A DNA stretch of 44,047 bases. It comes from Prochlorococcus sp. AG-670-O17 (GTDB taxonomy: Bacteria > Cyanobacteriota > Cyanobacteriia > PCC-6307 > Cyanobiaceae). The notes below the pieces were generated by a model. That model was given only the letters and a program-made list of their open reading frames with translations, was not told the DNA's origin and made no database searches. Of the stretch, positions 1 to 7,342 are shown piece by piece. The stretch lies in NCBI GenBank assembly GCA_003211315.1, contig QCTC01000008.1, forward strand, positions 1-44,047, given 5' to 3'. The stretch's first letter is position 1; every line of letters starts with the position of its first letter. A program made the position numbers and the translations under genes.

Positions 1-202
1 CAAATTTAGATGCATATAAAAAGGATAATTCTTCTTTAAATTTTTTGAAAATATCTTCATCGCAGAATTTTGACTTTAATAGGCATCTTAATTCTCTTTT
101 ATCTTCTATTGCCCCTTTAAAATCTCCCTCCTTAAATTTTCTTTCGCTAGATCTTATCTGATTAACAATTTTCTCAATAAACAATTTATCTGAATTTGGC
201 AT
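1..202 (-). CDS. Hypothetical protein, N-terminal part (runs off left edge)
   Basis: An open frame begins at an ATG at 202-200 on the minus strand and continues past base 1, giving about 67 residues. It starts MPNSDKLFIEKIV and contains KFKEGDFKGAIEDKRE, a pattern like one helix pair of a tetratricopeptide-type repeat (GDFKGAIED). It is rich in Lys and Glu with no signal peptide. It lies downstream of the ligase-like gene on the same strand, with a 53-bp gap. Function is unknown. The missing C-terminus decides whether there are more repeats. Confidence 0.6.
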   Translation of the reverse strand, partial: MPNSDKLFIEKIVNQIRSSERKFKEGDFKGAIEDKRELRCLLKSKFCDEDIFKKFKEELSFLYASKF

Positions 203-255
203 TTTCTTGACTTTTGAATTAGCTGAAAAAAAACTTATCTATATTAGATTTATTT

Positions 256-1005
256 TTAATACTTAATTGCGTATTGCCATGCATTATATTTTGAAAAATT
301 TGTTTCTCTAACTAACTGCAATTTTCTGCTATTTATTTTGATAACAATTCCATCAGTTGGGTATTTAGAAAATATTTTTCCATCTAACCATCTTTTTCTA
401 AATAACTCGACTTGGCTTGTGAAATTTGTGAAGTAACTGTGAGGGGTGTTAAAGCCACATTTTTTAAGATAGTTAAGGGTTTCATACTGGTTAAGTCTTC
501 CATTAAGTATTTGGAAACAGCAAAAGCTGAAACTTTCTGCAATCCTTTTTTTATTGTTGAGGAATTCGCTTGTAATTTTTTGGGAAAAATAGGGAGTTTC
601 GTTTGGGGCATAAAGCTCACCTCTAACTTGAAAATCTCGTTGGATAGGAAGGCTATTGGGGACATCTTTAATCTTTTCAATTTTGCTTGAGACATCAAAT
701 CCTTTTCTTGTAATAGCTTTATTAAACTTGCCATTTTTATAATTAATTGCAATAGCACAACCATCGATTTTTGGTTCAATACTCAATCTTGTCTTTTTTA
801 ATAAGCTAGCTAAAAACTCTTTATAATTATCCTTAGCCAATGAGGGTAATAATAAATTACTTCTTTGATTAAAATAATTACATTGTGGATCTGTACGAAG
901 TAAGTTTCTTTCAAGTTGATCAAATGCTTTATCAGATATAAGTGCATTTCCTATTCGATATTCTTCATCAAGATATTTAACATTTTTTTCTAATAATGAA
1001 CCCAT
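256..1005 (-). CDS. NAD+-dependent DNA ligase, adenylation-domain-only protein
   Basis: 249 aa. It matches the nucleotidyltransferase core of LigA: the adenylated lysine motif EPKIDG (Lys near residue 79), TRKGFDVS in the place of TRGDG, VRGE near 127, PTDGIVIKIN near 218, and a C-terminal NAWQYAIKY like the LigA WAIAYK motif. A full LigA is about 670 aa; the OB, zinc-finger, HhH and BRCT domains are all missing here. The Ia domain that binds NMN may remain in the first 50 residues. The frame is intact and starts at an ATG, so it does not look decayed. It probably forms a ligase-adenylate but may seal nicks poorly on its own. Single-domain ligases of this kind occur in phage and mobile DNA, which fits the island location. 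Confidence 0.8.
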   Translation of the reverse strand: MGSLLEKNVKYLDEEYRIGNALISDKAFDQLERNLLRTDPQCNYFNQRSNLLLPSLAKDNYKEFLASLLKKTRLSIEPKIDGCAIAINYKNGKFNKAITRKGFDVSSKIEKIKDVPNSLPIQRDFQVRGELYAPNETPYFSQKITSEFLNNKKRIAESFSFCCFQILNGRLNQYETLNYLKKCGFNTPHSYFTNFTSQVELFRKRWLDGKIFSKYPTDGIVIKINSRKLQLVRETNFSKYNAWQYAIKY

Positions 1006-1858
1006 AATATTTTTTGAATAATTATGAAAATATTTTTGAGGAGAATTTTTACTTAAGTCAAAGATTTATAGATACAAATTTGACTTTAGGAGTAAAAAAA
1101 GAGTTTCTCCATATATATTTTCCTATGAGGAGTTCACATGAAAAGTATAAAATTAACTGATTGAGTGTTAAAAAAAAAACACTTTGATAAAACATTTTTT
1201 CAGAAGTTAATTAAAAATAAGGTGTCTAATTCCAGTACTAAAAATTAAGCTATAGCTTGCTCTTACTTGCACCTATTGGTGCTCCTTTTGCCTTCCTATT
1301 AAGTTATTTGTTGGTGTTAATGCACAAGCAAAAGAGTGTTTTAACTGGAGTAATTTACAACCTTTGTGGACGAAGAAAATCGTAGAAAGTCAGATAAATA
1401 TTGAGGTTAAGTGGAGCTTTAACGTAATCAATAAAGCCCCCAGATAAAATAGATCTCCGCCGCTTTATGCACAAAGAAGTGGTTATTCCCATACCACCCT
1501 CCCATTACATCTATTTAGCTTTTATCTGATGAAGATGGAGCTTCAGCCGTAATCACCTACGCTCCTAGTAAAGCCACCGCCGCCGCCGCTCAACTTCCGC
1601 AAACTTAATTGCTCGAGAGAGGTTGAAATGCCCGACCCTCGCCCACTATTTCAGAGCTTCCCTACCATTACGACGTGTCAGTACCACCACTCTTTTAATT
1701 TAGATATTTTAAAAATTATCCGCACCGTCTCGGAATTGAGGTCACTTATAAAAAGTGTCTACTGCCATTTCTTCAGCTACTCCTGTATAAGTAGGTGATC
1801 TTAATTTCAACCTGTCCTTATTGGGTGATATTTTATATTAAAACCTTATAAATTAAAA
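1006..1858. other. 853-bp region without an intact gene, locally GC-rich
   Basis: No convincing intact gene is seen. The stretch 1430-1750 is much less AT-rich than its surroundings and has a short GCC repeat (1573-1590). Fragments open in both directions there: on plus a frame with GASAVITYAPSKATAAAA, on minus one ending GGGGGFTRSVGDYG. Neither has a start. A short frame at 1138 (MKSIKLTD) follows a good ribosome site (AGGAG) but stops after 8 codons. The region may hold decayed genes or a structured RNA. Confidence 0.4.
1257..1447 (+). pseudogene. Possible remnant of a small secreted protein (frameshifted)
   Basis: A hydrophobic signal-like stretch (LLLLAPIGAPFAFLLSYLLV, from 1257) is followed, in a frame shifted by two bases from 1316, by VNAQAKECFNWSNLQPLW and on to a TAA at 1447. 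Joined, they would read as signal peptide, Ala-x-Ala cleavage site and a short mature part with one Cys. There is no start codon in frame. This looks like a decayed small exported protein, but chance cannot be excluded. Confidence 0.3.
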
Positions 1859-2401
1859 ATGAATATAAAACTTAAATTAGAAGGTTACCTCAAAGGTGGA
1901 TATCCAGTTAATGAAGAAGATATCGATATGATTTCAGAATTAGATTTTTATGATGAGTTAATTGATTTAATTTCAAATAGCGAAGAGGAAGAAGCAATAG
2001 ATTTAGCTAGTAAGAACTTTACAGCAGATTATATGATTGATGAAGTGGCGATTTTGGAGCAAAAAGGCTTCAAATTTCTTGAAACCGAGGGGAGTGTTTT
2101 CTTAAATGGACCTTTTATCGAAGAACTCAATGGAGTAAAAATACCACTTTTTAGATGGATCGGAGCAGGTTTTATTCTTGAAGGTCCAAAAGAAACTATT
2201 AGCAACTGGATGGATAACGAGGGAGGTATATATGAATTCAATAAAGGTCTTTTCGATGATTGGAAGGACGATAATGATGTATGGGGTCTCCAAGATGGCA
2301 CCAGATATTACTTAGCGGGGGCAAATTACGACCTAGAGGGTTTTGGAGATAATGGTTGCATTATTGATAAAGAATTCTTAGAGGAATCTTTTAATAACTG
2401 A
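1859..2401 (+). CDS. Acidic hypothetical protein
   Basis: 180 aa, starting at an ATG. It is very acidic (runs such as NSEEEEAIDL and FDDWKDDNDVW), with no membrane segment, signal peptide or recognised catalytic motif. The middle is aromatic and Gly-rich (PLFRWIGAGFILEGP; YYLAGANYDLEGFGDNG). It is the last gene before the first tRNA-Pro fragment, so it belongs to the cassette that also carries the ligase-like gene. The acidic composition resembles the other unknown proteins of this island. Function unknown. Confidence 0.7.
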   Translation: MNIKLKLEGYLKGGYPVNEEDIDMISELDFYDELIDLISNSEEEEAIDLASKNFTADYMIDEVAILEQKGFKFLETEGSVFLNGPFIEELNGVKIPLFRWIGAGFILEGPKETISNWMDNEGGIYEFNKGLFDDWKDDNDVWGLQDGTRYYLAGANYDLEGFGDNGCIIDKEFLEESFNN

Positions 2402-2462
2402 AGATATTTTTGTGATACAAAATCTTTTTAAAAGAGGATAAGTTAAATCCCAATTTCGTAGA

Positions 2463-2474
2463 GGCACTAGGTCG
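2463..2474 (+). repeat. 11-bp remnant of the tRNA-Pro core
   Basis: GCACTAGGTCG at 2464-2474 is identical to the junction of anticodon stem and variable loop in the five tRNA-Pro fragments, then diverges. It lies 5 bp before the AGAGCCCCTCC repeat. It may be the edge of an older, eroded attachment copy. Confidence 0.35.
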
Positions 2475-2478
2475 TTGA

Positions 2479-2501
2479 AGAGCCCCTCCGAGAGCCCCTC
2501 C
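2479..2501 (+). repeat. Right-arm direct repeat of unit 0 (AGAGCCCCTCC x2)
   Basis: Two identical 11-mers AGAGCCCCTCC start at 2479 and 2491 (period 12). They lie about 120 bp before tRNA-Pro fragment 1, the same spacing seen for the repeats before fragments 2-5 (about 85-130 bp). The partner at the left end of this unit is outside the window. Interpreted as arm-type recombinase sites. Confidence 0.55.
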
Positions 2502-2624
2502 CAATTAATATCATGCAATTTCAAGTAATATCAAGCCCTCTTTTCTTATCTCAAAAATGATCAACTATTAGATAATTAATCTGTCATATCAATAGTTCTT
2601 ACAAATCTCTTAAAAAACATCTCT

Positions 2625-2671
2625 AGTGCTTTGGGAGCACTAGGTCGCAGGTTCGAATCCTGTCGCCCCGA
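2625..2671 (+). repeat. tRNA-Pro(UGG) 3' fragment, attachment copy 1
   Basis: 47 bp made of a perfect anticodon arm (AGTGC, loop TTTGGGA with anticodon TGG, GCACT), variable loop, T arm (GCAGG, TTCGAAT, CCTGT), the 3' acceptor strand CGCCCCG and discriminator A. The D arm and 5' acceptor strand are absent, so it cannot be a working tRNA. It is one of five near-identical copies in the same orientation and marks a cassette junction. Confidence 0.9.
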
Positions 2672-2699
2672 TTGACTTCTCACGATTCTTAAATATCCT

Positions 2700-2720
2700 C
2701 TGGGCGATCTCTGGGCGATC
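2700..2720 (+). repeat. Left-arm direct repeat of unit 1 (CTGGGCGATC x2)
   Basis: CTGGGCGATC at 2700-2709 and again at 2711-2720 (period 11), followed by ATTTGC, ATACC and TTGC. It begins 29 bp after tRNA-Pro fragment 1. The same motif recurs at the other end of the cassette (4710-4729). Confidence 0.65.
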
Positions 2721-2844
2721 ATTTGCTATACCTTGCATAGCTTTGATTAACGCATCTCCTTTTAAAAAAAATTATAACTTTTAAGACTCTAGGAAATTTT
2801 CAAGAGGCATTTAATTCAGCTAATTTAGTTTCGTATTTTTAAAG

Positions 2845-3711
2845 TTATGATTCATATAATAATTCATCATCTTTACCCACAATTTTAAAATAATCATTTT
2901 CCGATTCTTCCTTTCCTTCACAATAGATGCATTCTATTTGATAATTTATTAATAACTTTTTTAAAAAATAATCATTCCTGTCAAATTGTCCATCATCTAC
3001 CATCATTTTTATTAACTTATTCAAACATTCCTTATCTTTTAGTTCATCTTCTTCCAAATAATCCTCTTTTAATTCTTGAATTGTTAGATCTGGTTCATCT
3101 TCTTTAACGCTCTCAATGTAAAAATTTATTATTGATTCGTATTTCATACTAGGAATATAAAAAAAATGCTCCAAAACAATATTCCCATTTTGGCATGGAT
3201 CAATCACTTCATTTAAATCTGAATGTGAAAATAAAATATTTTTTCTATCAAAAACTTCATTCTCATTAACTTTTAATTGGTAAACAGAAACTATGTTTTT
3301 TTCAACTTTTTGCGAAAAAATCATAAGTTCCTCTTCTGAGCACTCAAAGTATGAATCTGAACTTATAAAAGTTTTTATTCCACTCTTATCAACAAATCCA
3401 TTTAGAAAATCTAATCTTCCAGAATAAATTTCTTTATAATCAGGATTTTGTTCATCTGAACTTGATTTAATAAATGCTTCCTCAATAAAAATATTTGCAT
3501 TACAAATTAATGGTCCAAAAACATTAATTTTATTATTAAAGTTTTCAACGTCAAATTCAACATCTCTTTCAAGAATACAATCGGAGGAAATTTCACCATT
3601 TGAAATTGCACCCTTTATTAAATTTACTAGGTTAAAATCATCAATTAACCCTGAAGAAAATTTTCCTCCTTGATTTGCTATTGTTATTCGAATTAACTTG
3701 TAATTATCCAT
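2845..3711 (-). CDS. Acidic hypothetical protein, GGKF family
   Basis: 288 aa from an ATG. It starts with a short beta-like segment, YKLIRITIANQGGKFSSGLI, resembling the start of the protein at 14638-15297 (YKFKIIGYGGKFTIGTI). Both also share a later V(F/C)GP segment, so they look like distant members of one island family. The C-terminal third is strongly acidic (KEDEPDLTIQELKEDYLEEDEL). It contains Cys-x2-Cys-like features (ECIYCEG) but no recognised active site. It is followed on the same strand after 105 bp... upstream by the WSCxxCWEW gene, and both lie in unit 1. Function unknown. Confidence 0.7.
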   Translation of the reverse strand: MDNYKLIRITIANQGGKFSSGLIDDFNLVNLIKGAISNGEISSDCILERDVEFDVENFNNKINVFGPLICNANIFIEEAFIKSSSDEQNPDYKEIYSGRLDFLNGFVDKSGIKTFISSDSYFECSEEELMIFSQKVEKNIVSVYQLKVNENEVFDRKNILFSHSDLNEVIDPCQNGNIVLEHFFYIPSMKYESIINFYIESVKEDEPDLTIQELKEDYLEEDELKDKECLNKLIKMMVDDGQFDRNDYFLKKLLINYQIECIYCEGKEESENDYFKIVGKDDELLYES

Positions 3712-3816
3712 TAAAATTTAAATGATTTATATCTCTTAAAGGAAAAAATTAATTTATAATATAACAGATCTTTAATAAGAGATAATAACTTATCATAAAT
3801 TTTAAAAAATTAATTA

Positions 3817-4572
3817 TTAATTATAAATTAATTCAAAAAATTCATCATTTTCTCCTATCAGATCATCAACTAATTCTGCATTCTCAAACCATTCTTCTGG
3901 ATCCTCCTCATGGACTAAATTACCACTTTCCAAACTTTTGAGTATTTTATTAATGGATTTATGTCCTTTGAAATAATCATTTCCAGAAAAGAATTCTACT
4001 TCTTGAAATCTTTTATTAATAAGAACTATTAATTCTCCTACTCCACCAATTACTCTAAAAAGGTATCTGGCTTTCTCATCTTTTTCAAGTAAAGTTATTT
4101 CTACATCTCTGCCAAAAGTTTGCGACTCTTCATTTTTCAAATCATATGCAGAAATTAATCCAAAAATTTCAGGCCAACTTGACTTGAGTTTAGTATGGCT
4201 ATATCTTTTAAACTTCGAAGAACCTTCTATCTTATATACTCTATCCCTATATTTTGCACCATATTCATATGAACCTCCACTTATTAAGGAATTTATAAGA
4301 AGAATTTTTGCTTCTGGCATTAATTCTTTAGAATTTTTTTTATCTGACATTTCATTTTCAAACCATTCCCAGCACAAATCACAAGACCATTTGCCGTTAA
4401 AAATTAAATCAATTGTTCTATTCTTCTCGGAATAACTTCCATTACATTCGCCGGCATATATGAAGAGATTATTAGACTCTAAATTTTGAATTATATGTTC
4501 AACAATTGTTTTATTAATTCTTGAATTTTTATTTAAATTTATAGTTAAAAATCCATTAGCAATGTTAGCCAC
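3817..4572 (-). CDS. Hypothetical protein with WSCxxCWEW motif (copy A)
   Basis: 251 aa from an ATG. It is clearly paralogous along its length to the protein at 7343-8140 in unit 3. Shared landmarks are the N-terminus (MA.IA.G.L.I.L.K.S), GKWSCDLCWEWFENEMSD near residue 60, the KEL-PEA--LLINS stretch, the HTKLKS segment and an acidic tail ending EFFEL. The Cys-x2-Cys-Trp-Glu-Trp core could bind a metal or form a disulfide. No signal peptide or membrane segment is visible. Its presence in two neighbouring cassettes suggests the cargo itself is useful or helps the element, but the role is unknown. Confidence 0.7.
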   Translation of the reverse strand: MANIANGFLTINLNKNSRINKTIVEHIIQNLESNNLFIYAGECNGSYSEKNRTIDLIFNGKWSCDLCWEWFENEMSDKKNSKELMPEAKILLINSLISGGSYEYGAKYRDRVYKIEGSSKFKRYSHTKLKSSWPEIFGLISAYDLKNEESQTFGRDVEITLLEKDEKARYLFRVIGGVGELIVLINKRFQEVEFFSGNDYFKGHKSINKILKSLESGNLVHEEDPEEWFENAELVDDLIGENDEFFELIYN

Positions 4573-4709
4573 AATTACCTTTAAATTCCTTAATTAATAT
4601 ACTCGAAAGTATTAATTTTAAGAACATTTCAAGCCAGACAATTCCTCTCCATTCCTTCTTTTCTGGCTAAAAAAGAGAAAATGGTGTCTTATTGACACTA
4701 GATCTTAGG

Positions 4710-4729
4710 CGGGCGATCCTCGGGCGATC
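4710..4729 (+). repeat. Right-arm direct repeat of unit 1 (CGGGCGATC x2)
   Basis: CGGGCGATC at 4710 and 4721 (period 11), then ATTTGC. This repeats the left-end motif of the same cassette (2700-2720) and sits about 130 bp before tRNA-Pro fragment 2. A small inverted repeat GTGTC/GACAC (4684-4698) lies just upstream. Confidence 0.65.
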
Positions 4730-4858
4730 ATTTGCTTAAGTATGCAATACTTTGCTCTATTTAAAGCGTTTTTTGAGACTCATTATGGCTACATATATTG
4801 CAAACTAGAGTTACAGCCTCACTTCGTTCTCATGGGTACTGTCGCATTTTGCTGATCG

Positions 4859-4905
4859 AGTGCTTTGGGAGCACTAGGTCGCAGGTTCGAATCCTGTCGC
4901 CCCGA
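4859..4905 (+). repeat. tRNA-Pro(UGG) 3' fragment, attachment copy 2
   Basis: Same 47-bp anticodon arm, T arm and acceptor 3' strand as copy 1. It is followed by an imperfect hairpin and T run (4926-4951), closely related in sequence to the terminators after copies 4 and 5. The 40 bp upstream (GCCTCACTT, TGTCGCATTTTGC) are shared with copy 3. Confidence 0.9.
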
Positions 4906-4979
4906 CTCTTAGAATCCAAGTTATAGAAAGGTTTCCCAGCCTATCTTTTTTATTGGTTACATTTTAGATTAATGAGACT

Positions 4980-4998
4980 GAGCGAGCTTTGAGCGAGG
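4980..4998 (+). repeat. Left-arm direct repeat of unit 2 (GAGCGAG x2)
   Basis: GAGCGAGCTTT followed directly by GAGCGAGG (4980 and 4991, period 11), then ATTTGCAATACCTTGC. The same motif closes the cassette at 6888-6906. It lies 75 bp after tRNA-Pro fragment 2, beyond the terminator. Confidence 0.65.
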
Positions 4999-5278
4999 AT
5001 TTGCAATACCTTGCACAACCTTGCTTTATTAAATTCTCGAATATTTTTAAATAGCTAATTAATCAAATACTTCAAAATACTTTATTACCAAGCCAGTCTT
5101 CGCTTAGTAATACATTTGGAATAGTAATAATAAAATTCCTAATCTCAGAGAATCAAGTTACTGAAAATAAGAATATTACAAGGCTAGATGACAATTGCCT
5201 TACTTAAAATATAGAACAGATGTAACTATCTCCAAAGTTAAATTTATACCAAATATACTATCTTATTCCATTTAAAAA

Positions 5279-5302
5279 CCTCTCTAATATTAAAAAGAGA
5301 GG
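5279..5302. terminator. Rho-independent terminator after pcb
   Basis: Inverted repeat CCTCTCT (5279-5285) with AGAGAGG (5296-5302), loop of about 10, and A/T runs on both sides. It lies 20 bp past the pcb stop and would end pcb transcription on the minus strand. The flanks allow it to work in both directions. Confidence 0.75.
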
Positions 5303-5321
5303 CTTTTATTTTTAACGTTTT

Positions 5322-6380
5322 TTATTTCTGGGTTATTTTTACATTTTCCATACTGTCAAATGCCTGACCAATCTTCTTGAAATCAAATCCCATAGCTCTT
5401 AACGCATGCCATAAATGACCTTGTAAGAAAAAGAATCCTAAATAGAAGTGCGTATTGGCAAGCCAAGCTCTTGAACTATATGCTCCAGAACCTAAATCAA
5501 CAGTGTCAGTAAAATAAGGGGCAAATTCAAATGAAAGCTTTAATGGTTCCCCATAAAGATCAACTGGATAAATAGTAGTATTTGAAGCACACCAAAATGC
5601 TGCTACAAAAGCCATATAAGAAACTCCTACTACTGAGTAAGAGAGAATCGCCTCAGCACCTAGTAATCCTTTACCTTTGAATTCTGTATATTCTCCAAAT
5701 TGTTTTGTACATATATGAAAAACGCCTCCAATAATTTCTAAGAAGGCTAAGAAAGCATGACCACCCATAATGTCTTCTAAACTATCAATTTTAAGAAAAT
5801 CAAACTGATGATTCCAAATAGCAGCGATATCCAGATTGTAAATTACTTGTCTTGTGGAACCTAAAGCAGGGTCATAAATACCATGGATCCTAGCCCATTC
5901 AACAAACATTATTGCTCCAAGACCTAAGAAAATAAGATGATGCCCCAGGATGAAAGTTAACTTATCTGGATCATCCCATTCAAAATCAAAACTTCTTGGT
6001 TTACTATTTTCAGGATAATCTCCAAGATCACCTGCAAATTTATTGGAATGTAATAGTCCTCCAGCACCTAATACTGCTGAGAAGATTAAATGCAATGTGC
6101 AAATTACAACGATTCCATATGGTTCTGTAATGACTCCATTTTCAATCCCTCCAATCCCAATGCCGGCTAGGTGAGGCAAAACAATTGCTTTCTGGGCACC
6201 CATTGGAATACTGGCGTCATAACGAGCTAATTCAAATAATCCAAAAGCCCCTGCCCAAAACATCATTAGACCAGCGTGAGCAGCATGAGCTGCGATGAAC
6301 TTACCGGAACGACCTACAACACCAGAATTACCTGCGTACCAGTCATAGGTAACATCAGAATTTCCGTAATTTTGTAACAC
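5322..6380 (-). CDS. Pcb chlorophyll a/b-binding antenna protein (CP43/IsiA family)
   Basis: 352 aa, full length for Pcb and clearly shorter than PsbC because it lacks the large lumenal loop. It has six predicted transmembrane helices. Chlorophyll-ligand regions typical of the family are present: GKFIAAHAAHAGLMMFWAGA near 26-45, ILGHHLIFLGL, IDSLEDIMGGHAFLAFLEIIGG, and FFLQGHLWHALRAMGF at the C-terminus. It binds divinyl-chlorophylls and feeds a photosystem in the thylakoid membrane. The gene lies between two tRNA-Pro fragments, so it is carried on a cassette and may be an extra copy besides the core pcbA. Several Pcb/IsiA proteins respond to iron shortage, but which photosystem this one serves cannot be read from the sequence. 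Confidence 0.93.
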   Translation of the reverse strand: MLQNYGNSDVTYDWYAGNSGVVGRSGKFIAAHAAHAGLMMFWAGAFGLFELARYDASIPMGAQKAIVLPHLAGIGIGGIENGVITEPYGIVVICTLHLIFSAVLGAGGLLHSNKFAGDLGDYPENSKPRSFDFEWDDPDKLTFILGHHLIFLGLGAIMFVEWARIHGIYDPALGSTRQVIYNLDIAAIWNHQFDFLKIDSLEDIMGGHAFLAFLEIIGGVFHICTKQFGEYTEFKGKGLLGAEAILSYSVVGVSYMAFVAAFWCASNTTIYPVDLYGEPLKLSFEFAPYFTDTVDLGSGAYSSRAWLANTHFYLGFFFLQGHLWHALRAMGFDFKKIGQAFDSMENVKITQK

Positions 6381-6631
6381 TTGTTTTTAAGATAAAAATC
6401 AAAATTAAACTAAATTATCTTTTGGACCTTTTTTATAGAACTTTACAGAATTTATCGCAAATGTTTATTAAGACATAATTTGTAAATCATTTAATACCCT
6501 TGTTTAAATTAATAATTACTTTTTACTATTCAAAATGTACCTTTAACCCTTTTTATGTATTTTTCTGCTTAATAGTTAACAAAATAAACTTAACATGAAT
6601 CTAATATTTTATTTTAATTACAAATAAATTC

Positions 6632-6766
6632 ATGTTTTCTTTTTCATTTAATTCATTAGCCGCAATTTGCGGAATATCTGGAATTATAGGATTTTATTTT
6701 TATGTATCAGCAGCAAGAGGTGAGTCATATATCAATACTCGTGCAAAGAATAATCTGGATAAATAA
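6632..6766 (+). CDS. 44-aa single-helix membrane peptide
   Basis: ATG at 6632, stop at 6764-6766. It starts MFSFSFNSLAAICG, has one hydrophobic helix (residues about 8-27) and a polar tail ending RAKNNLDK. Size and shape are those of the small single-helix subunits of photosystems, but I cannot match it to a named Psb or Psa peptide. It is divergent from the pcb gene with 250 bp between them and shares the same cassette, so a link to antenna assembly is possible but only inferred. Confidence 0.55.
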   Translation: MFSFSFNSLAAICGISGIIGFYFYVSAARGESYINTRAKNNLDK

Positions 6767-6887
6767 TATAAAATTCGATTAACTTCCCTTAGTAAAATTA
6801 GTGATTTGGAATTATTAATTATTTAAATAACTGTGATCAATATAATTTCTTCAAACCTGAACGTAAACATTTAATTTTTTAATTGTT

Positions 6888-6906
6888 GAGCGAGATTTGA
6901 GCGAGC
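6888..6906 (+). repeat. Right-arm direct repeat of unit 2 (GAGCGAG x2)
   Basis: GAGCGAGATTT followed by GAGCGAGC (6888 and 6899, period 11), then TTTTGCATACC, and a second ATACCTTGC. It mirrors the left end of unit 2 and stands about 130 bp before tRNA-Pro fragment 3. Confidence 0.65.
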
Positions 6907-7037
6907 TTTTGCATACCTATGCTATACCTTGCTACATATGGATGCAATATTGAGACTCATATTAATCCTAGTCATACCAACTCATAAGCTATAGCCTCAC
7001 TTGTTTCTCATGTGGGCTGTCGCATTTTGCGTAGCGG

Positions 7038-7083
7038 GTGCTTTGGGAGCACTAGGTCGCAGGTTCGAATCCTGTCGCCCCGA
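7038..7083 (+). repeat. tRNA-Pro(UGG) 3' fragment, attachment copy 3
   Basis: 46 bp identical to the other copies from GTGC of the anticodon stem to the discriminator A. The base before it is G instead of A, so the first stem pair is weakened. It is not followed by the hairpin found after copies 2, 4 and 5. Confidence 0.9.
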
Positions 7084-7121
7084 TTCAGTTATAGCAGTAA
7101 GTCTCAGCTAATAATAATTTT

Positions 7122-7157
7122 CCCTCAAAAAAGCGCTCCCTCAAAATTCCCTCAAAA
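7122..7157 (+). repeat. Left-arm direct repeat of unit 3 (CCCTCA x3)
   Basis: CCCTCA starts at 7122, 7138 and 7149 (steps of 16 and 11). The same three-copy layout with the same steps is found at the right end of the cassette at 8470-8503. It begins 39 bp after tRNA-Pro fragment 3. Confidence 0.65.
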
Positions 7158-7342
7158 AGTCTTTTGCCTAAATATTAAATACTGAAAGGCGATCTAAAAT
7201 AAAAGGAATTAGTTTCTTGTGGAAAGGTTCTCAAAACACCACAACTTCTCTTTTTGATATGAGGTTGTAAATATAATTATGAATATGAATAGACAGGTAA
7301 AAAGGCTTGCCTTAGAAGAATAAGGATAAGCCCCCATTTTTT

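Larger units (their letters stand above)
2672..4905 (+). mobile_element. tRNA-Pro-bounded cassette, unit 1
   Basis: The segment from the end of tRNA-Pro fragment 1 to the end of fragment 2. Both ends carry the same repeat, GGGCGATC twice at 11-bp period followed by ATTTGC: near the left end at 2700-2726 and near the right end at 4710-4735. Cargo is two minus-strand unknown acidic genes. There is no integrase, so movement would need a recombinase supplied in trans. Confidence 0.65.
4906..7083 (+). mobile_element. tRNA-Pro-bounded cassette, unit 2 (Pcb antenna cargo)
   Basis: The segment from tRNA-Pro fragment 2 to fragment 3. Matching terminal repeats GAGCGAG x2 at 11-bp period stand at 4980-4998 and 6888-6906, each followed by TTTGC and ATACC. 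Cargo is a Pcb light-harvesting gene and a divergent 44-aa membrane peptide. No recombinase gene is present. Confidence 0.65.

Noticed and set aside
7266-7320. 14-codon frame before the WSCxxCWEW gene end
   Set aside because: Too short, and the stretch pairs as part of a hairpin that is more likely the end of the minus-strand transcript.
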